A DNA stretch of 64,000 nucleotides, taken from the NCBI RefSeq assembly GCF_000328475.2, contig NC_026485.1, positions 310,001 through 374,000 on the forward strand. The letters run 5' to 3'. Under the pieces are notes generated by a model. That model did not search any database. It was not told the DNA's origin and saw only the letters and a list, made by a program, of their open reading frames with translations. Origin of the DNA: Mycosarcoma maydis. Taxonomy: Eukaryota > Basidiomycota > Ustilaginomycetes > Ustilaginales. The position numbers and the translations under genes are program-made. Shown here piece by piece: positions 1 through 10,247 of the stretch (position 1 is its first letter; each line of letters opens with the position of its first letter).

Positions 1-473
1 GAGTCGGTTCACGATTTTCGATTGACGATTGACGATTGTGTGTGTTACACGTTACTCGTGACTCTGCGGAGGCTGTTTTCACGGACTGTTCGACTCGCCT
101 TCTCCAGTCGTGATTCGTGAGTCGTGATTCGGAGCACGCATGCCGTTAAGTTGTAAATCGTGAATCGGTTCACGGGGGTTGAGATAATCTCTTTGGCATT
201 CGTGATTGGTTTAACAGGTGTATGTTGATTCGTGATTGCCGTGTTCCGTGTCAGCACGTTGTGATTCCACGTTGATAGACGAGGATTCCCACTCTGTGAC
301 TTTGCTGTGTCCGTGTTCCGTGTTGGTGTTCTCATGTCCCTGTGCTTGCGTCGCACCTCGGATGTGGACTGCCGAGCGAGTGAGCTGGCTGGCTGCAGTT
401 CAAGCATCCTCTCTCTCTTTTCTTGCATTCGTGATTCTGTCTTGCTTTCCTCTCTTTCTCTCGATTTGTGTGG

Positions 474-570
474 TTCACGATTTACGATTTACGATTTACG
501 ATTTACGATTTACGATTTACGATTTACGATTTACGATTTACGATTTACGATTACGATTACGATTACGATT
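474..570. repeat. Heptamer tandem array (TTTACGA)n
   Basis: One TTCACGA unit is followed by ten perfect TTTACGA units (481-550) and then three TTACGA hexamers. It is a variant of the ATTCACG heptamer scattered through the other intergenic regions of this window. Confidence 0.95.
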
Positions 571-927
571 TCTCAGCGTGCCAAGAACTCACTCAGGGGA
601 CATTTTCTGTGTAGTCGAGGTTGAGCGCCCCTGACGCCGTTCGTGTTTGGGTGTGGCAACAAGAGCGAGCCAAGGCCAACGTCACCACTGGGTGCATCTG
701 CATACGCATAGGCGATCGAGGATGAGTAGACTAGAAGCATTCTCGGTGTGCCTGAGTAGCAACCAGACTGATTGGATAGCCGAACCCATGATCGGATCTG
801 CGACCGTATGCTGAGTTGCAGCCCTCAGATGGATTGATTGTAACTTACTATACTTGCTGTGGCAGTCATACGTTCTAAGTCGTGAGTGATTACTTACTAG
901 TTATAGAACTATACTCTAAAAACCAAC

Positions 928-971
928 GCACGGCTGCACGGCTGCACGGCTGCACGGCTGCGCGACTGCAC
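928..971. repeat. Octamer tandem array (GCACGGCT)n
   Basis: Four perfect copies of GCACGGCT are followed by one diverged copy (GCGCGACT). It is similar in unit length and sequence to the GCACGGAT array at 10826-10868. Confidence 0.93.
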
Positions 972-1231
972 ATCGGCGTGGCGCGTCTCCTTTTTGCTTC
1001 TCTGGCGTGGCACGCGAACCATGGCAAAAATCAAGCTGCTCTCGTGCTGACGTTTGCTGGCAGCGACGAGATAAGAGAACGTGTTGGACCCTTGCGAGAC
1101 ACACACACCCCCGAGACCGAAGCACAAAGCACGAAGCACGAAGCACGAAGCGTGAAGCGTGCTCAGTGCTCAGTGCTTGGCTACTCGTGCGGTTCGCTCG
1201 CCCATTATGTATGGTGATTTTCTCCTTCGAC

Positions 1232-1277
1232 AATCGTGAATCACGAATCGTGAATCGTGAATCGTGAATCGTAAATC
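1232..1277. repeat. Heptamer array of CGTGAAT / ATTCACG type
   Basis: Head-to-tail CGTGAAT copies, one of them inverted (TCACGAATC), ending in a CGTAAAT variant. It is one of the longest perfect runs of the heptamer that recurs between genes across the window. Confidence 0.9.
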
Positions 1278-2026
1278 TTTCGCTGGCTGGCCTCAATCCT
1301 GAATCTCGTACCACGAATCGTGAATCCCCATAATCGTGAATGACCTGTGCGCCGCCATAATCGAGATTCAGCCGTGCGACGCGAAATGCTTTCACTTTGC
1401 ACGCACCTCGGATGGCGTTGATGCCATGGTCGAAAGACAGAGAGAGAGAGAGAGCGAGACACGAATCACGATGCAGCTGCTTGGAGAAAGCGCAACTCTG
1501 CGACTGAGCGAGCGAGAAAAAAGAGGACCCTTTGCCGTTGACGACTAACGAGTTTGCTGCACCGCTCTAGCCTACTTGTACACCTACCAACACCCAACTA
1601 CTCGTGACTCTCTCGGCTGTACTGGCTCGGATCCATTCTTGATTCGTTTCCCCTATTCACGCTTCCACACTCGACTCACTGCCCTCCTCATCCTACCTAC
1701 TCTCCAAAATCCAAACCACCCATCCCACCACATCCTTCCCACTTCATCTCATCCCATCTTCAAACCTATCCGCATCCATCTCGTCGGCATCGTCTCCACC
1801 AATCTGCCTGCCTGTCTGTCTCTGCCAACAGCCACCTCTTCCGACTCAACCCTCTTCGATTCGCCTCCTCCCTGCTTGCAGTCAGGCGTCTGTCCGACCC
1901 CGACGTCGACATCGGCTACCCTATCCTACACCACGCTCTGTCTCTTGGCATCTTGGCCCCAATCCTCCTACAACCCATCCCTCCGCACGCGGCTGGCTCC
2001 GTCTGCAATTGCGCTCATCTATCTCA

Positions 2027-2064
2027 GTGACCTGGTGACCTGGTGACCTGGTGACCTGGTGACC
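2027..2064. repeat. Octamer tandem array (GTGACCTG)n
   Basis: About four and a half perfect copies of an 8-bp unit lie just upstream of the flippase start codon, probably in the 5' leader or core promoter. Confidence 0.93.
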
Positions 2065-2150
2065 AACCCCCTCTCCCCATCCTGCATGCATTCATACATC
2101 TAGTGACAGCGTACCGTCGTTTCGATACGATCTACCTCCATCCTTCGACC

Positions 2151-5100
2151 ATGGCGTTGGGTGCATCTCGCCAATCGGCGCACGATCAAGCCCACGCCGG
2201 CTTTGGTCCAGCCGCTCATCACTATGATCCAAATCACATGCAACCGTATCAGTCTGGACCGTCAGATCAATCCTACCTCACTGACCCAACCCATCCAGAC
2301 TACGATCCCATGGTAGATCCCAACCTTCAACTCAAGACCGTCAGAACCGCTGCTGCTTCCATCGCCGAATCGCATCGTTCAGAGCAACGCAGAGATGATC
2401 GACGCAAAGCAAAGCGTGCCAACAGCCTTTCCCATAGGCTCTTTCGTGGCAAAACCTTGCGCAAGCAACAACAAAAGGGCTCCACCCTGGCGCACCTCGT
2501 CTCACAAGAGGCCAAGAAGCGTCGTTCCGATGATCCTTCCGCCTACCAACACGACTCAAACACCTGCTTTGCCTCAGCTCAGCATGCTGTCGACCCCGAT
2601 TCCAACGAGAAGCACCAAGAACCAGACGCTCTTCCATCTCCACCCGTCGGTTCCACCATGCGAAAGACCAAGCCAAAGAAACGTAGAAACATCTACGTCA
2701 ATGTTCCACCGCCTCGCTCGGAATTACGAAACAATGGCGATCCAGCCATCGTCTATCCGCGCAACAAGGTCCGCACCTCCAAGTACACTCCCATCACCTT
2801 CCTTCCCCGTTTCCTCTTTGAGCAATTCCGTCGCGTCGCCAACATCTACTTCCTCGGCCTAGTCGTCCTCCAGGTATTTCCTACCTTTGGTGCAACCATT
2901 CCACAGATTGCCATGTTGCCACTCGTCGCCATTCTCACCATCACCGCCATCAAAGACTCAATAGAGGATCATCGAAGACATGTCCTCGACAACCAAGTCA
3001 ACAACTCGGCCGTCACCCGTCTCGGCAGCTGGCGCAACCTCAACCAGCCCAACGACCAGCGCTCCTGGTATCAGAAACTCTTTGGACTTGCCGGACGCGG
3101 CGGAGCCAAGGTCTCCAAGGGCGTTCGCAAGCTCCGCGAGAAGGAGGACGCTATCGGTCTGCGCCAAGTCAGCGCTACCTCACGCCGTCCTGGCGCTACT
3201 GCCGACGCTGGCTTCTCTGCCAACGACCATTTCGGCGCTCGTCCCAGCGCTCGCAGTCTACGCAGTGACAGTCTTGCTAGCTCCCATGCGCTCGGCACCA
3301 TTTTCAGCGAAAGCGAGCGTGAAAATGGCAGCTTCTACGGAGCGAGCTACAACCATTCCAATGCCGCGCTCAACCGTGATGCCAACGCCAGCTCAGTCTC
3401 GGTGCTCCAACCACTTCAATCCAACGACCAGCAGCAACAAGCTCTCAGCGCTACCACCCTCCACACGCACTCGAGCAACGTCGATGGTGTCGTTGATTAC
3501 CGACGACATACACCCGGAACTGCCCGATGGGAACGCACGCTCTGGAAAAAGCTCGAAGTCGGCGACATTGTCCTCCTCCGCGAAGATGAGCAGGTTCCAG
3601 CCGACATTGTAGTCCTCAACACCTCCGACCCGGACGGCAACGCATACGTCGAGACTAAAAACCTTGACGGCGAAACCAACCTCAAGGTGCGCAAGTCGCT
3701 CAAAGCCACGATGGGCATTCAATCGGAAGAGGACGCCGAGCACGCCCGCTTCGTCATCGATAGCGAGCCGCCGCACGCCAACTTGTACAGCTACAATGGT
3801 CTACTCAAGTATACCATCACTCAACCCAGCAAAGAGGCCGACTTTGCCGACGCGCTCGCACACTTGCCACACAACAGTAGTGCCTATGCTGCCGCAGAAG
3901 CACGCTCCCGCCGAGTCGAGCCCATCACCATCAACGAGCTCCTCCTCCGAGGCTGCGCTCTCCGAAACACCGAGTGGATCATTGGCGTTGTCGTCTTCAC
4001 GGGAGAGGACACAAAGATCATGCTCAACTCGGGCGAAACTCCCTCGAAGCGCTCCAAGATCGAAAAGGAGACCAACTTTAACGTCATTGTCAACTTTCTT
4101 CTCCTCATGGTCCTGTGTACCATCTGCGCCCTCATCGGCGGCTTCCGTCTGACAAACACCAACACCAGTCGCGCATACTACGAGGTAGGCGCCGAACTCA
4201 GCACCAGCAATATCGTCAATGCGCTTGTCATCTTTGGTTCATGCCTCGTCGTCTTCCAGAACATCGTGCCCATCTCGCTCTACATTTCCATCGAAATCGT
4301 CAAAACCATCCAGGCCTTCTTCATCTTCCAGGACATCGAGATGTACTATGCTCCGCTCGACTATCCATGCATGCCCAAAACCTGGAACATCTCGGACGAC
4401 CTTGGTCAGATCGAATACATCTTCTCCGACAAGACAGGCACGCTCACCCAGAACGTCATGGAGTTTAAAAAGTGCTCCATCAACGGTGTCTCGTACGGCC
4501 AAGGTGTCACCGAGGCCATGATTGGCGCCATGAAGCGCGAAGGCAAGGACACCTCTGGCTTCAGCGCAGACAAACAGGACGCCGAGCTCGCCAAGTCCAA
4601 GAAGCGCATGGTTGACATCATGAATCGCGCCTTTAAAAACAGATATCTGCGACCCAATAAAATGACACTCATCTCGCCACCCATGGCTGAGACGCTTGCC
4701 GCAGCTCCCTCGCATCCACAGCGAAAGAACATTGTCACCTTCTTCCGTGCGCTTGCCCTCTGCCATACTGCGCTTGCGGATCGACCGGACGGCAACGATC
4801 CCTACACGATCGAGTACAAGGCTGAATCTCCAGACGAAGCTGCTCTTGTTGCAGCCGCTCGTGATGCCGGTGCTGTCTTTATCGCCAAGAACAACAACAC
4901 GGTCGACATTGAAGTAATGGGTCAGCCAGAGCAGTATATCCCGCTCAAGGTGCTCGAATTCAACAGTACACGAAAACGCATGTCAGTCATCGTACGCGAA
5001 GTCGACGGGCGCATCCTGATGATCACCAAGGGTGCCGACTCGGTCATCTACCAGCGACTGCGTGCTGATCATCCGCAAGAGCTCAAGCAGGTCACTCAGC

Positions 5101-7829
5101 AGGATTTGGAGGCGTTTGCCAACGCTGGTCTGCGTACGCTCTGCATTGCCTACCGTTATCTGGACGAAGCAGAGTACATCGAATGGGCACGTCTCCACGA
5201 TGAGGCCAGTGCCAGCCTCACTGATCGTGAAGACGCCATCGATGAAGCAAACGACAAGATCGAGGTCGACCTTACTCTGCTCGGCGCCACTGCACTTGAG
5301 GACAAGCTGCAAGAGGGCGTTCCCGAAGCCATCGAGACACTCCATCGAGCTGGCATCAAGCTGTGGATCCTGACAGGTGACAAGCTGCAGACCGCCATCG
5401 AGATCGGGTTCAGTTGCAATCTGCTGACCTCCGACATGGAGATCATGATCATCTCAGCCGATCATGAGACGGGAACGCGAGCTCAGCTCGAGGCTGCGTG
5501 CAACAAGATCGCCGCAGCAGGTAGACCCGTAGTGGTTGAGCAGCCGCCAAGTCGCAAAGGTGCAAAGGTGCGCAAGAATCGCCTCACCGTTGAGCGAACC
5601 GAGCAGGCTCCCAAAGACGGTTTTGCCGTTGTCATTGACGGTGAGACGCTCCGCTATGCGCTCGATTCGAACTTGCGCCCGCTCTTTCTTGCTCTCACTA
5701 CGCAGTGCGAGGCTGTGGTCTGCTGTCGAGTCTCTCCTGCGCAAAAGGCTCTCACGGTCAAGCTGGTCAAGGATGGCAAGGACGCCATGACGCTTGCCAT
5801 CGGCGACGGTGCCAACGACGTTGCTATGATCCAGGAGGCGCACTGCGGGGTCGGAATTGCTGGTCTGGAAGGCGCACAAGCATCCATGAGCGCCGATTAC
5901 GCCATCGGTCAGTTTCGTTTCCTCACTCGATTGCTGTTGGTCCACGGCCAGTTGTGCTATCACCGCATCTCGGATCTGCACAAGGTGTTTTTCTACAAAA
6001 ACATCATCTGGACCTCGATCTTGTTCTTCTACCAAATTCATTCCGACTTTACGGGCTCGTACATATTCGACTACACCTACATCCTGCTGTACAACCTTGT
6101 CTTCAGCTCGCTCTGCGTCATCGTGATTGGTGCGCTCGACCAGGTGGTCAACATCAAAGCCTTGCTGGCATTCCCGCAAACATACAAGCGCGGTATACAG
6201 GGTGCCGAGTACACCAAGTTCCTTTTCTACATGAGCATGCTCGATGCTGCGTTTCAAGGTGCCGTCTGCTACTTTATTCCTTGGTGGTTCTATACCTACG
6301 GTCCCATGATCGGACACACGGGTCAAGAGATGGGCAGTCTCAACATGTTTGGTACCACCATTGCTGCAGGTGCGGTGACCACGGCCAACCTGTACGCTGG
6401 TATCATTTCAAAGCACTGGACAGGTATCTTTTGGGTCGTCGAAATCATTTCGCTCCTCAGTGTCTATGCGTGGACCATGATTTACTCGGCTTTCCCCGTC
6501 TTCAGCTTTCAAAACGTTGGCTTTTGGCTCGTTCAGACGGTCAACTTCTGGGCCATTGTCCTGATCATCACTCTAGTCTCGTTGTTGCCACGCTTCTTTG
6601 CGCGAGCCTGGCGAGCCTCTTTCCATCCGAACGAGCACGACATTCTGCGTGAGGCATGGACGCATGGTGATCTCAAGGATCAGCTAGGCATCGCTCACCA
6701 GAGCAAGAAGAAAGCACGTCGAGCTGCTGCCGCTGCTGCATCCAAGCATGCGTATTATGACGACACTGTTGCGAAAACGGATGACGCATTCGACCGCAAA
6801 GATCGCGATGTGGAAGGGCAGAACAATCACCTGCTTGTTGACCCCAAAAGGTTGACAGATCGCCAGCGATATCAACAGCGCTTCAATCTGTCTGCGGTGG
6901 GTGAGGAGGATGACAGGTCGGACACGTCAGCCGACCCACTTCAGATGGGTGAACATGAAAATCACTACTCTCGACAATATGTGGGCGGCTACAGTCAAAA
7001 TAACCACACCCGCACACCGCAGTTGCAGCCGCCACCAGCCTTTAGCGCCGCTGCAAGCTATGATCGTAACGACGGTGCTGTTTCGGGCCTGTCCTTTTAC
7101 GACCCGGACGCATTACCCCGGAGCAAAACTGCGGCAAGTCCCGAAGCAATGCGCGCCTACCAATATCATGACCAAAACGATTCTGAGAAGACAGCTCAAC
7201 CGGGTCTGCCAACGATCCAGGTACAGAACGCTTCTTGGTTGGCCCAGGACAACGCCGTTGGGCAGGGAAGGCCACATCCGATGATGACACAGCAACCTTC
7301 AAAGGACAGCTTCACGAGGGCGTTTGATGACGAATTCGGCGCGGAGTACGATTACGGCGTCAACCCATACCCAGCTGCGACTGGCAACGGGTATGCACCA
7401 GCAGGGACCAGATCCGTCTCAAACTCAAGCTACGGCTCTGGTGCTACACACACCGATGCGCGATTCTATCCGTCAGCTGCAACACAGGCACCACAGGAGC
7501 AGTCGAAGTCGAAGTCGAATCCTACAACGCCCACCAAATTGGCTGGTTCTCGATATCATGATCGATTCAAGATGCCTTCTCCACCTACTGCGCCTCACTA
7601 CGATTCACCTGGCATGACGACAAACTCTTCCCAGCAAAGTCTCACTGTCGAAGCGGCGCACCCAACGGGAAGTTCCGCAGCGAGGCAAACCGGTGGCCAT
7701 GACGGCGCCGGAGGTCATTCACACGAGCTTTCTGGCGCGTCGGGTGTCTCATGGCATACAGCTGAAGGTTCGCATCAAGCTCATCACGATCGCGCTCCCT
7801 CCGACGCTTCCAAGTTTCTGGCGTTGTGA
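2151..7829 (+). CDS. DNF1: P4-type ATPase, Dnf1/Dnf2-like aminophospholipid flippase
   Basis: Predicted 1,892-aa membrane ATPase that moves phospholipids from the outer to the cytosolic leaflet of plasma or endosomal membranes, in family members together with a Cdc50/Lem3-type subunit. The start is the ATG at 2151; the frame is open further upstream but without an earlier ATG. Visible motifs are DGET of the actuator domain (D506), the phosphorylation motif DKTGTLTQN (D760) and GDGAND of the hinge (about 1218-1223). The segment PISLYISIEIVKT and the block LDYPCMPKTWNISDDLGQ before the DKTGT motif match Dnf1/Dnf2 rather than Drs2 or Neo1. Membrane segments flank the P-domain and continue to about residue 1500. 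The last 400 residues are hydrophilic and low in complexity. Residues 300-450 form a disordered Ser-rich insert before the actuator domain. It is longer than the roughly 1,570 aa of yeast Dnf1. No intron is needed. Confidence 0.95.
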   Translation: MALGASRQSAHDQAHAGFGPAAHHYDPNHMQPYQSGPSDQSYLTDPTHPDYDPMVDPNLQLKTVRTAAASIAESHRSEQRRDDRRKAKRANSLSHRLFRGKTLRKQQQKGSTLAHLVSQEAKKRRSDDPSAYQHDSNTCFASAQHAVDPDSNEKHQEPDALPSPPVGSTMRKTKPKKRRNIYVNVPPPRSELRNNGDPAIVYPRNKVRTSKYTPITFLPRFLFEQFRRVANIYFLGLVVLQVFPTFGATIPQIAMLPLVAILTITAIKDSIEDHRRHVLDNQVNNSAVTRLGSWRNLNQPNDQRSWYQKLFGLAGRGGAKVSKGVRKLREKEDAIGLRQVSATSRRPGATADAGFSANDHFGARPSARSLRSDSLASSHALGTIFSESERENGSFYGASYNHSNAALNRDANASSVSVLQPLQSNDQQQQALSATTLHTHSSNVDGVVDYRRHTPGTARWERTLWKKLEVGDIVLLREDEQVPADIVVLNTSDPDGNAYVETKNLDGETNLKVRKSLKATMGIQSEEDAEHARFVIDSEPPHANLYSYNGLLKYTITQPSKEADFADALAHLPHNSSAYAAAEARSRRVEPITINELLLRGCALRNTEWIIGVVVFTGEDTKIMLNSGETPSKRSKIEKETNFNVIVNFLLLMVLCTICALIGGFRLTNTNTSRAYYEVGAELSTSNIVNALVIFGSCLVVFQNIVPISLYISIEIVKTIQAFFIFQDIEMYYAPLDYPCMPKTWNISDDLGQIEYIFSDKTGTLTQNVMEFKKCSINGVSYGQGVTEAMIGAMKREGKDTSGFSADKQDAELAKSKKRMVDIMNRAFKNRYLRPNKMTLISPPMAETLAAAPSHPQRKNIVTFFRALALCHTALADRPDGNDPYTIEYKAESPDEAALVAAARDAGAVFIAKNNNTVDIEVMGQPEQYIPLKVLEFNSTRKRMSVIVREVDGRILMITKGADSVIYQRLRADHPQELKQVTQQDLEAFANAGLRTLCIAYRYLDEAEYIEWARLHDEASASLTDREDAIDEANDKIEVDLTLLGATALEDKLQEGVPEAIETLHRAGIKLWILTGDKLQTAIEIGFSCNLLTSDMEIMIISADHETGTRAQLEAACNKIAAAGRPVVVEQPPSRKGAKVRKNRLTVERTEQAPKDGFAVVIDGETLRYALDSNLRPLFLALTTQCEAVVCCRVSPAQKALTVKLVKDGKDAMTLAIGDGANDVAMIQEAHCGVGIAGLEGAQASMSADYAIGQFRFLTRLLLVHGQLCYHRISDLHKVFFYKNIIWTSILFFYQIHSDFTGSYIFDYTYILLYNLVFSSLCVIVIGALDQVVNIKALLAFPQTYKRGIQGAEYTKFLFYMSMLDAAFQGAVCYFIPWWFYTYGPMIGHTGQEMGSLNMFGTTIAAGAVTTANLYAGIISKHWTGIFWVVEIISLLSVYAWTMIYSAFPVFSFQNVGFWLVQTVNFWAIVLIITLVSLLPRFFARAWRASFHPNEHDILREAWTHGDLKDQLGIAHQSKKKARRAAAAAASKHAYYDDTVAKTDDAFDRKDRDVEGQNNHLLVDPKRLTDRQRYQQRFNLSAVGEEDDRSDTSADPLQMGEHENHYSRQYVGGYSQNNHTRTPQLQPPPAFSAAASYDRNDGAVSGLSFYDPDALPRSKTAASPEAMRAYQYHDQNDSEKTAQPGLPTIQVQNASWLAQDNAVGQGRPHPMMTQQPSKDSFTRAFDDEFGAEYDYGVNPYPAATGNGYAPAGTRSVSNSSYGSGATHTDARFYPSAATQAPQEQSKSKSNPTTPTKLAGSRYHDRFKMPSPPTAPHYDSPGMTTNSSQQSLTVEAAHPTGSSAARQTGGHDGAGGHSHELSGASGVSWHTAEGSHQAHHDRAPSDASKFLAL

Positions 7830-9526
7830 TCAACTTTTTTTTTTTAGAAATACAGTACTTTTGTTTGCTCGGCTCACTCATTCACGACTAACGGACCCTT
7901 CTCTTTGTTTTGTGACACACTTTTTTCATGACTTTGGACGTTCACGGTTCTAGCCTATTCCTGTGTGCTGGCGGCTGTGCAACCTTGGATGAAATGCGGG
8001 TCAAAAAGGCTAGCGTACCGAAGGAATGTGCGGTTGGTGTGGTCGATGGGAGCCGGTGCGTTCGGTTGCAAGTGTGAGTTGAACGTTTACACCGGTCGCG
8101 AGTGAGGATCACACGAGTTGTTGAAGCACTAGATGAGATCCACGAATGTGGCTGGCTTGGCGTGCCGAGCGACTGACAGTTGAAGAGTGTTGAAGTGAAT
8201 CGTGAATGGAATACGCAGCGTGTGGTTGATGTTCGGGTTCGTGATGTGTGATGTGGTTGCATGCGTTGTGACTCGGTTCGGTCTGTGCAGATACAGTGAC
8301 GAATCGTGAGCTGTGTAGGCCACACTCGTTGTTCTGTCCGTCATGTTAGCGTTGCTGGCAAGATGTGAAAGTTGCTCTTTCTCTCGATACGCGCCGGGCT
8401 GATTCAAACAGAGTGGATCTCGAAACTTGATCTTCGCAAGTTACCAACATGGATCGATGCAATGCCGACATGAGCACAAGTCACGAGTCGGGAAATGACT
8501 TGATCACGTTCCATCAAGCGGATCAAGTGAATCAAGTGGATGAATCGACGATCGACGATGCAAGATGGTTGCGGCGTGACCAGTGCAACATGGACGTTTG
8601 CGAACACAGTAACAGCCGCTCCTGTAGACGTCGGCATTCATCAACCCCTTTTTCTGGTCACCATCACCTTTCGTCGACCTGTCTGTTGCCTTCCCACGCT
8701 ACCTTGGCGTTGCTACTCATCCGCAGCGAGCCAGGCAACTTGATCAAGCACCCCAGCTGACCTCTCTTACCAGCCCTTCCTGCTTGCAATCGTTCGTTTG
8801 CTCCATCTTTCTGTAGCCGCACCGCCATGATGCCCATAGTTGGCTACCTTCATCCTGCGCTTCGTTCATCTTCGGGGCAAAACAACAATTGTCCGTTGCA
8901 TGAATCCCACCATCAAGCTTGTTCATTTTGTTTGTCGCTCATCATCTTGGCGATGGTCGGCATGCTGACAACACCCGACTCGAGCCTTCGGTAGGCTCGG
9001 CTTGGTTTCTGGTCGGTTCATTTTTGGTTCTTGATCCAGCAGGAATTCGAGTGTAAGATGCGAACCGCGCCTGTAGCGAGGGTGGACAGACGAGTTTGGC
9101 GGCATGCGTTAGGAGCAGAAGGCGACGTTGAGGAACAATACTGATGGGCGACGGTATGAAGGTGGGCGGGCGAAAGGTGTTTGAGCTAGGCGTCGTGCAA
9201 GCAAGCAAGAAAGGGGGTGGTCCGAGGTCTTGCGACGTGATTTTGAGGTTGTTTGATGCGTGTTGCGGGGTGTGTGGTATCGCAGCTAGTTGTCACTCGT
9301 GTGAGAGCTGTCAAGGATACAGTCATGCCGGGTAGCGGACTGCGCGTTGTTTGTCTGCCTGAAGCGTGTTTTAGGTAGCGGTGGAAGCGCATATATACGA
9401 GCGGGTGCTGAGCTTGTGTTGGCCCTCGTTCAGCATCATCTCTCAAGTACTGATCCACCAGATTAGACGCACACCACCACGAAACGCAAGCACGAACCCA
9501 ACGCGATAACGAACTAGAAACGCAAA
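7830..9526. other. Gene-free stretch between the flippase and the first secreted protein
   Basis: Only short, low-complexity frames are present and none resembles a known protein. A T-run at about 7835-7844 follows the flippase stop. Single heptamer-type copies occur (near 8205 and 8290). The right end carries a TATA-like element (9391-9400) that fits the promoter of the secreted-protein gene at 9527. Confidence 0.65.
9391..9400 (+). promoter_or_regulatory. TATA-like element upstream of the first secreted-protein gene
   Basis: The sequence ATATATACGA lies about 130 bp upstream of the ATG at 9527 in otherwise GC-rich DNA. The position and isolation fit a TATA box for an inducible gene. The transcription start is not known. 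Confidence 0.5.
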
Positions 9527-10141
9527 ATGATGAAGCTGTCAATCAAGGAACTCGTGCTTGCCCCGCTGCTCACGCTGCTGTTTTGCATGCTCGCCAACGT
9601 GTCTTCGGCGCCGCTTCCACCTCGACGTCAGATCAACTATCCAGCTCCGCTCTACCGAAATGCGCCGCGACCCGTGGAGTTCTCCAGCAGCCCTACTCAA
9701 TACGAACGGCTCTACCGTTCGATCGTGGAGCCTCTTGAACTTTACCTTGACTCGCCACACGAATACGCTAACGTTTACGGCGTTCATGGCAACACGCCTA
9801 TCAACCACTATGACATTGAAAACTATGTGCATGCGGTGAACAATCATCCGGCGTACATCTCGCCTCGCTCGCACCGTCAACTGGATGGAGCTGTCAACCA
9901 GATGGTTGAGCTGTTGGCACGTCATGATGCTCCTACGCCGATCGAGCAGCGCCGATTCCTGGCAAAGTTCGAGGACGTCGCTCGCCAGGCAACCACCGAC
10001 ATTCAGACCGCACTCCACCCGGAAAATGCGGCTGCACAACATGCAGTTGCGGTCGAACAACTGCTGAACAAGTACAAAACCATGTCCGACTGGCTCAAGA
10101 CCAACAACAATATCGACAAGTTGACCAACCAGATTGGATGA
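9527..10141 (+). CDS. Small secreted protein, candidate effector, paralogue 1; C terminus frameshifted
   Basis: 204 aa as encoded. I do not recognise a known domain. Residues 1-28 form a typical signal peptide: basic start, hydrophobic core LVLAPLLTLLFCMLA, cleavage likely after VSSA. The mature part starts PLPPRR and I see no cysteine in it. It is paralogous to the protein at 11764-12465. Shared blocks are YRSIVEPLELY (YRSLVDPFELY in the other), NHPAYISP (NPAYISP), FEDVARQAT (FDDVARQAT), LHPENAAAQHAV (LHPNNIGAQHAV) and KLTN. Two ATGs start the frame (9527 and 9530). The frame stops at 10139-10141, immediately after the KLTN block. Another frame continues to a stop at 10245-10247 and resembles the C terminus of the second paralogue, so a one-base insertion near 10129-10130 has probably removed about 35 residues. 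Secretion is inferred; the effector role is a guess from the organism type and tandem duplication. Confidence 0.8.
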   Translation: MMKLSIKELVLAPLLTLLFCMLANVSSAPLPPRRQINYPAPLYRNAPRPVEFSSSPTQYERLYRSIVEPLELYLDSPHEYANVYGVHGNTPINHYDIENYVHAVNNHPAYISPRSHRQLDGAVNQMVELLARHDAPTPIEQRRFLAKFEDVARQATTDIQTALHPENAAAQHAVAVEQLLNKYKTMSDWLKTNNNIDKLTNQIG

Positions 10142-10247
10142 ATCCATGCAAGATCGCTTCCTTCGCGCCGTCGACGTCACCGATGCGGCCGAACGCTTGC
10201 TAGGCGTTATCAAGCGTCAGTACGCTGCGCGTTTCCCGCCCATCTAG
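10142..10247 (+). pseudogene. Out-of-frame C-terminal remnant of secreted paralogue 1
   Basis: In the +1 frame relative to the upstream gene, this segment encodes DRFLRAVD and ends AARFPPI before a TAG. The second paralogue has DRFLNAFD and ends AARFPGL at the same spacing after KLTN. The match shows the ancestral protein extended to 10247. The break is either a real mutation or a one-base sequencing or assembly error. Confidence 0.75.

Larger units (their letters stand above)
1..2150. other. Gene-free left flank with many short tandem repeats
   Basis: I see no convincing coding region here. The short open frames on both strands are low in complexity and resemble no family I know. The stretch holds repeated CGTGATT/CGTGAGT heptamers (about 100-240), a heptamer array (474-570), an octamer array (928-971), AAGCACG repeats (about 1128-1160), a second heptamer array (1232-1277), an AG run near 1440 and an octamer array (2027-2064). 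From about 1560 to 2150 the plus strand is pyrimidine-rich. That part is probably the promoter and 5' leader of the flippase gene that starts at 2151. Confidence 0.7.

Noticed and set aside
1576..2046. A 156-codon frame upstream of the flippase
   Set aside because: It lies in pyrimidine-rich leader DNA; the product is Ser/Thr/Pro/Leu-rich without a domain, and no ATG in good context starts a sensible protein.
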